Origin: Fimenecus sp052273845
GTDB lineage: Bacteria > Bacillota > Clostridia > Oscillospirales > Acutalibacteraceae
Assembly: GCA_052273845.1 (NCBI GenBank)
Contig: DAVZHM010000074.1
Location: 1-9,694, forward strand
Length of the DNA stretch: 9,694 bases
Reading direction: 5' to 3'
In this document: piece after piece, positions 5,886 through 9,694 of the stretch
How the letters are laid out: each line of letters starts with the position of its first letter
How positions within the stretch are numbered: the stretch's first letter is position 1
Notes under the pieces: generated by a model
Database searches by the model: none
The model's input: the letters and a program-made list of their open reading frames with translations, nothing else
What the model was told of the DNA's origin: nothing
Position numbers and translations under genes: made by a program

Positions 5886-7154
5886 TTAGCCTTTGAGTTC
5901 GGGATGGCGTTTTTCCACAACCGAGAAAGCATCCTCGGCAATGTCGATTGCCAATTTGATGTCGTCATCGGTAACCGCCGCGTTCATAAAGTGGTTGTGG
6001 TGCGACGCTAAGAATAAGCCGCGGCTGACGCACTCGGCAATCCACTCCTGATGAAGCATCAAGCTGTCGTCATTGGCAATGCGCAAATAGAACAGCGCCG
6101 GTTCGCCCGAAACCACCAAATCAAACCCGTGTTCCGCCGCCGCCGCTTTGAAGCCGTCGGTCAGTTTGGTGCCCATTTCGCGGAACATTTTGGGTGTATC
6201 CAATTTTTTCATTTTATTGATGCACGCAATGCAAGCCGCAAACGGTACCGCACTCATCCAATAAGAGCCGGTGTAGGTAACGCCCGAAACCGTCCCTTTC
6301 ATGTGCGCACCGCCGCAAAGTGCCGACATATTGTAGCCGTTTGCAAGTGCTTTGCAGAAGCAGATAAGGTCTGCCTTAATGCCGTAGTAATGGTCGGAAC
6401 CGGCAAGGTCCAAACGGAAGCCCGTGCGCACGTCGTCGAAAATAAGCACCATACCTTTTTCGTCACAGAATTTACGCACTGCCTGCCAATATTCTTTGGA
6501 AGCAACTTCGTTATCCTTAAAGTTACCGTGGTCATACGGCTGTGCGATAAGGCCCGCCACATCGCCGTTGCACGCTTCATATGCTTCTTCCAGCGCCTGC
6601 AAATTGAACCACGGCACAACCACGTTGTTGGCAACTTCTTCGGGCGTAATACCGGGATAGTCGATTTTTTGTGCCCATTGGAAATCGCCGTGATAGAAGC
6701 CCTTCAAGAAGAACATTTTCTTTTTGTGGGTGTGTGCGCGTGCCGTCATAACGGCAAGGGTGGTTGTGTCCGAGCCGTTTTTGCAGAAGAATGCCCAATC
6801 GGCGGAAGCCACGGTGTCAACAAGATTTTCGGCACATTCCACCATCACTTTGGAAGGCGAAGTGGTGCAGTTGCCGAGTTTTAACTGTTTCATTGCCGCC
6901 GCGTCTACATCGGGGTCATTGTAGCCGAGCACGTTGGGGCCGTAAGCGCACATAAAGTCAAGATACTTGTTGCCGTCTACATCCCAAAAATACGTGCCCT
7001 GTGCTTTTTCTGAATAGAAAGGCCATTTGGAAACAGGAACCCAAAGCCCTTCTGCGGGGCCCAAATGCCCGTAAATGCCCGAGGGGATTACTTTGATTGC
7101 CCTGTCAAAATACTCATGGCTTTTGTCGTGTTTATATTCCGGATATTTGCTCAT
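5886..7154 (-). CDS. Class III PLP aminotransferase, glutamate-1-semialdehyde aminotransferase-like
   Basis: The 422-residue protein is a fold-type I, class III aminotransferase with the glutamate-1-semialdehyde aminomutase layout. Numbered from the ATG at 7154, it shows a substrate-domain opening (YFDRAIKVIPSGIYGHLGP, about 15-33), DVDGNKYLDFMCAYGPNVLGY (about 58-78), the phosphate-binding NGSDTTT (126-132), the YHG motif (154-156), D240 in LIFDDVRTGFR, which pairs with the PLP ring nitrogen, and the PLP lysine K268 in FCKALANGYNMSALCGG. The ALANG form of the lysine motif differs from the hemL form and is more like family members found in sugar or secondary-metabolite clusters. No other tetrapyrrole gene is present, so a haem role is unlikely; the amino acceptor is unknown. 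A GTG at 7160 is in frame but only 3 bases from AGGGAGG (7164-7170), so the ATG at 7154, 9 bases away, is preferred. It follows the tandem-SCP2 stop by 15 bases. Confidence 0.9.
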   Translation of the reverse strand: MSKYPEYKHDKSHEYFDRAIKVIPSGIYGHLGPAEGLWVPVSKWPFYSEKAQGTYFWDVDGNKYLDFMCAYGPNVLGYNDPDVDAAAMKQLKLGNCTTSPSKVMVECAENLVDTVASADWAFFCKNGSDTTTLAVMTARAHTHKKKMFFLKGFYHGDFQWAQKIDYPGITPEEVANNVVVPWFNLQALEEAYEACNGDVAGLIAQPYDHGNFKDNEVASKEYWQAVRKFCDEKGMVLIFDDVRTGFRLDLAGSDHYYGIKADLICFCKALANGYNMSALCGGAHMKGTVSGVTYTGSYWMSAVPFAACIACINKMKKLDTPKMFREMGTKLTDGFKAAAAEHGFDLVVSGEPALFYLRIANDDSLMLHQEWIAECVSRGLFLASHHNHFMNAAVTDDDIKLAIDIAEDAFSVVEKRHPELKG

Positions 7155-7169
7155 TGTCACACGCCTCCC

Positions 7170-7931
7170 TTATGCTAAATACAGAGCAACTCTGTCAAGA
7201 ATTCGGTTCATATTGTCCACCATCGAAAGCATACCGCGAATTTCTACGGTACCCTTGCCGATGCATTCCATTGCGTTTATCTTGCCGTTGAACAAATCGT
7301 TTGCCAACTGCAAATTGTCAAACTGCATAATGGCGCGCGGTTTTTCGCTTTTCCGCTTAATCGTGACCATATGGTGGTCTTTGATGCGAAGCGTTGCGGC
7401 AGGACCGTCTTTAATGAGAAAGCTGATTTCGCCATCCGCAATATACGAAGCGCTCGCTTGCCCAATCGCGTCCTGATTGCCGGCTTGCGAAAGCGCAACG
7501 GAAATAGTATAGAACCTCAGCGCCGTGGAAAGTGCAAAGAACGCGGGGTCTTTGAGCGCTTCCTCGGTCGGGCGCATAAGTTCGGACAGTCTGCCGGTCA
7601 ATGCGGTAAAGGTTTTCAGCAAAAATCCGATTTTTGTGAACCCCTTCGCGGGAATCGGTGTCACGGTGCCGTCAATAATCCCGTTGAATTTTTCGCAGGA
7701 AGCGACCGGGATGTAAATGTCGCACGGCTGTTTGCCGTCTTCCATACGGCAGCCTTTCTGCGTGAATTTGATGGTCGCCGCGGGACCGCCCTTCACATCA
7801 AAGCAAACGGAAACCGGCTTTTTCAGCGTGCTGAGAATTTCCTTTGCCTTGCTGTCGAGTTCGCAGAGGTTTTCAAGCGTGCCCAAAACCGCATAAAGGT
7901 TTATGTAGGCTAAAGTTTTTGAATCGGTCAA
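7170..7931 (-). CDS. Tandem SCP2-like domain protein, copy B (first gene of the transketolase operon)
   Basis: The 253-residue protein has two SCP2-like domains. The first, about 38-118, shows VSVCFDVKGGPAATIKF, then CDIYIPVASCEKFNGIIDGT and a long closing helix (GFTKIGFLLKTFTALTGRL). The second, about 160-253, shows ISFLIKDGPAATLRIKDHHM, then RAIMQFDNLQLANDLFNGKI and a closing helix. The two halves resemble each other, suggesting internal duplication. SCP2 domains bind lipids or other hydrophobic ligands; the ligand here is unknown and the protein should be cytosolic. An ATG at 7964 is in frame but lacks a ribosome binding site and lies within a palindrome. The TTG at 7931 has a perfect AAGGAGG (7940-7946) 8 bases upstream and is the preferred start. 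Being first in the operon and tightly spaced to the aminotransferase ties it to the same pathway. It is paralogous to the protein at 2069-2884. Confidence 0.85.
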   Translation of the reverse strand: MTDSKTLAYINLYAVLGTLENLCELDSKAKEILSTLKKPVSVCFDVKGGPAATIKFTQKGCRMEDGKQPCDIYIPVASCEKFNGIIDGTVTPIPAKGFTKIGFLLKTFTALTGRLSELMRPTEEALKDPAFFALSTALRFYTISVALSQAGNQDAIGQASASYIADGEISFLIKDGPAATLRIKDHHMVTIKRKSEKPRAIMQFDNLQLANDLFNGKINAMECIGKGTVEIRGMLSMVDNMNRILDRVALYLA

Positions 7932-7939
7932 GGTAAATT

Positions 7940-7946
7940 CCTCCTT
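7940..7946 (-). promoter_or_regulatory. Ribosome binding site that selects a TTG start
   Basis: AAGGAGG on the minus strand lies 8 bases before the TTG at 7931. It falls inside the reading frame that would run from the upstream ATG at 7964, which itself has no such site. This argues that the tandem-SCP2 protein starts at TTG and lacks the extra 11 residues. Confidence 0.75.
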
Positions 7947-7962
7947 TGCAGATTGTACCGAC

Positions 7963-7980
7963 ATAGTTCCACAGAACTAT
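7963..7980. promoter_or_regulatory. 7-4-7 palindrome at the predicted operon transcription start
   Basis: ATAGTTC (7963-7969), loop CACA, GAACTAT (7974-7980) form a perfect inverted repeat immediately downstream of the -10 box of the minus-strand operon promoter. It is either a repressor operator at +1 or a 5'-terminal mRNA hairpin that could stabilise the transcript. I do not recognise the binding protein. Confidence 0.6.
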
Positions 7981-7988
7981 ACAATCAA

Positions 7989-8017
7989 ATCATATCAAAT
8001 TTTTGGTGCAAAGTCAA
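7989..8017 (-). promoter_or_regulatory. Sigma-A promoter of the SCP2-aminotransferase-transketolase operon
   Basis: On the minus strand, TTGACT (8012-8017) is followed after 17 bases by TATGAT (7989-7994), each one mismatch from consensus. Transcription should begin near 7982, about 50 bases before the TTG start at 7931. This promoter probably serves all four genes down to 3932. Confidence 0.78.
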
Positions 8018-8103
8018 CGAAAATAAACCGTTGTCCTAATAAATTTCGATGAAAAATTACTTTGTTTTTGTGCAAAAAAAGAGATGATTTTTTGTAAACG
8101 ATG

Positions 8104-8112
8104 TGCTATAAT
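8104..8112 (+). promoter_or_regulatory. Extended -10 promoter of secA
   Basis: TGCTATAAT has a perfect -10 hexamer (8107-8112) with the TGN extension, which can compensate for the poor -35 region upstream. Transcription should start near 8119, giving a leader of about 47 bases. Confidence 0.65.
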
Positions 8113-8126
8113 ATCATTTGTATGCG

Positions 8127-8148
8127 GGCATTTTGCTTTAAAAATGCC
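8127..8148 (+). promoter_or_regulatory. Leader hairpin just before the secA ribosome binding site
   Basis: GGCATTTT (8127-8134) pairs perfectly with AAAATGCC (8141-8148) around a 6-base loop. The stem ends 2 bases before the AAAGGA ribosome binding site (8151-8156), which is 9 bases from the ATG. It may affect ribosome access or mRNA stability. Confidence 0.5.
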
Positions 8149-8165
8149 GGAAAGGACGAATTTTT

Positions 8166-9694
8166 ATGTCATTTTTCAAAAAAATATTCGGTGATTATTC
8201 CTCGAGAGAAGTCAAGCGAATCCTCCCGATTCAAAAACAGGTTTTGGCACTCGACGAAGAATACGCCGCATTAACCGATGAACAGTTAAAGGCAAAGACC
8301 CCCGAATTTAAAGAAAGACTGCAAAACGGTGAAACGCTCGACGATATTTTGCCCGAAGCGTTTGCCGCCTGCCGCGAAGCCTCGGCGCGCGTACTGAAAA
8401 TGAAGCACTTCCCCGTGCAGATTATCGGCGGCATCATTTTGCACCAGGGCAGAATTGCCGAAATGAAAACCGGTGAAGGTAAAACGCTGGTTGCCACACT
8501 CCCCGCGTATTTAAACGCGCTGTCGGGCAAAGGCGTGCACATCGTCACCGTGAATGATTACCTCGCCCGCCGCGACTCGGAGTGGATGGGCAAACTGTAC
8601 CGCTTTATGGGGCTTTCCGTCGGACTTATCGTGCACGAATGCTCTAACGAAGAACGCAAAGCGGCATACGCCGCGGACATCACCTACGGCACCAACAACG
8701 AAATGGGCTTTGACTATTTGCGTGACAATATGGTGCTGTATGCCGAACAGCGCGTACAGCGCGGCCACAACTTTGCGATTGTGGACGAAGTGGACTCCAT
8801 CTTAATCGATGAAGCGCGCACACCTTTGATTATTTCCGGGCAAGGCGACAAATCCACCGACCTTTACAAAATCGCCGACACCTTCGCAAAGACTTTGAAG
8901 ATGATTACCGTTAAAGAATTGGACTCCAAGTTCAACGCGGAAGATTTGGTAGACGCAGACGGCGACTTCGTGGTGGACGAAAAAGCCAAAAGCGCAACGC
9001 TTACGAAACAAGGTATTGCGAAAGCCGAAAAGTTCTTTAATATTGATAACCTGATGGATGCGGAAAACATCACCATTCACCATCACATTGAACAGGCAAT
9101 CCGCGCCATCGGCGTTATGAAACGCGATGTGGACTATGTGGTCAAAGACGGCGAAGTGCTCATCGTAGACGAGTTCACCGGCCGCATTATGCTCGGCAGA
9201 CGGTACAGCGAAGGCTTGCACCAGGCGATTGAAGCCAAAGAAGGCGTGAAGGTAGAGCGCGAAAGCAAAACGCTTGCAACCATCACATTCCAAAACTATT
9301 TCCGTTTGTATGACAAACTTTCCGGTATGACCGGTACGGCAATGACCGAAAGCGTGGAATTCCAAGAAATTTATTCTTTGGACGTTGTTTCCATTCCGAC
9401 CAACAAACCGATGGTGCGCGTAGACGAACCCGACGTGCTTTACAAAACCGAGCAAGCGAAGTTCAACGCAATCATTGAGCAGATTTTAGAAAGCCACGAA
9501 AAAGGGCAGCCCGTATTGGTCGGCACCATCAGCATTGAAAAGAGTGAAGCACTCTCTAAAGCGCTGAAAAAACGCGGCATCAAGCACGAAGTGCTCAACG
9601 CGAAATATCACGACAAAGAAGCCGAAATCATTGCGCAGGCAGGTAAATACGGCGCCGTCACCATCGCCACCAATATGGCGGGGCGCGGTACCGA
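8166..9694 (+). CDS. secA: Protein translocase ATPase SecA, N-terminal part
   Basis: The first 509 residues of SecA, the cytosolic ATPase that drives unfolded secretory proteins through the SecYEG membrane channel. The N-terminus FFKKIFGDYSSREVKR is typical. Walker A is MKTGEGKT (100-107, with K106), and Walker B with its extension is DEVDSILIDEARTPLIISG (207-225). TYGTNNEMGFDYLRDN (173-188) and DEFTGRIMLGRRYSEGLHQA, in the preprotein cross-linking and second nucleotide-binding regions, follow. The window ends in IATNMAGRGT, the arginine-finger-type motif of the second helicase-like domain. Family members have about 800-900 residues, so the helical scaffold, wing and C-terminal zinc-binding tail, if present, are outside. 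The ATG at 8166 has AAAGGA 9 bases upstream. It is divergent from the SCP2-transketolase operon. The frame is uninterrupted. Confidence 0.97.
   Translation, partial: MSFFKKIFGDYSSREVKRILPIQKQVLALDEEYAALTDEQLKAKTPEFKERLQNGETLDDILPEAFAACREASARVLKMKHFPVQIIGGIILHQGRIAEMKTGEGKTLVATLPAYLNALSGKGVHIVTVNDYLARRDSEWMGKLYRFMGLSVGLIVHECSNEERKAAYAADITYGTNNEMGFDYLRDNMVLYAEQRVQRGHNFAIVDEVDSILIDEARTPLIISGQGDKSTDLYKIADTFAKTLKMITVKELDSKFNAEDLVDADGDFVVDEKAKSATLTKQGIAKAEKFFNIDNLMDAENITIHHHIEQAIRAIGVMKRDVDYVVKDGEVLIVDEFTGRIMLGRRYSEGLHQAIEAKEGVKVERESKTLATITFQNYFRLYDKLSGMTGTAMTESVEFQEIYSLDVVSIPTNKPMVRVDEPDVLYKTEQAKFNAIIEQILESHEKGQPVLVGTISIEKSEALSKALKKRGIKHEVLNAKYHDKEAEIIAQAGKYGAVTIATNMAGRGT

Noticed and set aside
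6051..6884. 277-codon plus-strand open frame opposite the aminotransferase
   Set aside because: The opposite strand carries all class III aminotransferase motifs in one uninterrupted frame; this frame has no recognisable domain and is His/Cys/Phe-rich, as expected for a shadow.
5886..7154. Aminotransferase as hemL (glutamate-1-semialdehyde aminomutase) for haem synthesis
   Set aside because: The fold matches, but the lysine motif is FCKALANGY rather than the hemL glycine-rich form, and no other tetrapyrrole gene is nearby.
8802..9455. 217-codon minus-strand open frame inside secA
   Set aside because: SecA is unmistakable on the plus strand; the minus frame is a shadow without a ribosome binding site or motifs.

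Overview
The window looks like chromosomal DNA of a Gram-positive anaerobe of the Firmicutes, probably Clostridia (Oscillospiraceae/Ruminococcaceae-like). The evidence is strong AGGAGG-type ribosome binding sites, use of TTG starts, a lipoprotein with a Thr/Glu-rich linker after its lipidated cysteine, and Clostridia-like housekeeping proteins. The lineage call is inference; no rRNA or tRNA gene is present to test it.

Layout: (1) 1-253, minus: the N-terminal end of S-adenosylhomocysteine hydrolase (ahcY), cut by the window edge. (2) 254-416: divergent intergenic region with a near-consensus promoter for the next gene. (3) 417-1346, plus: a secreted lipoprotein of unknown function, closed by a hairpin terminator. 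(4) 1417-1998, plus: a YfbR-like HD-domain 5'-deoxynucleotidase, whose ribosome binding site almost touches that terminator; it ends in a bidirectional terminator shared with the convergent gene beyond. (5) 2069-2884, minus: a protein with two tandem SCP2-like domains. (6) 2885-3931: a more A+T-rich island holding a 12-bp inverted repeat, a small membrane protein gene, and a decayed zinc-dependent phospholipase C gene that has lost its N-terminal half and carries an early stop. (7) 7931 down to 3932, minus: a compact four-gene operon in the order tandem-SCP2 protein, class III (glutamate-1-semialdehyde-type) aminotransferase, transketolase N-terminal subunit, transketolase C-terminal subunit. 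(8) 7965-8165: divergent promoter region. (9) 8166-9694, plus: the N-terminal 509 residues of SecA, cut by the window edge.

The most interesting unit is the four-gene operon. Two halves of a thiamine-diphosphate transketolase (C2-ketol transfer) are made together with a PLP aminotransferase and a protein of the SCP2 fold, which in known cases binds lipids or other hydrophobic molecules. A second tandem-SCP2 gene lies just beyond the island. One reading is a small pathway that makes or breaks an alpha-ketol on a hydrophobic or amino-bearing substrate. A precedent for a split transketolase acting on a sterol-type substrate is steroid-17,20-desmolase DesAB of Clostridium scindens. No hydroxysteroid dehydrogenase or transporter is visible here, so the substrate remains unknown and ordinary pentose or amino-sugar chemistry is equally possible. 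The operon has a good sigma-A-type promoter with a 7-4-7 palindrome at its predicted start point.
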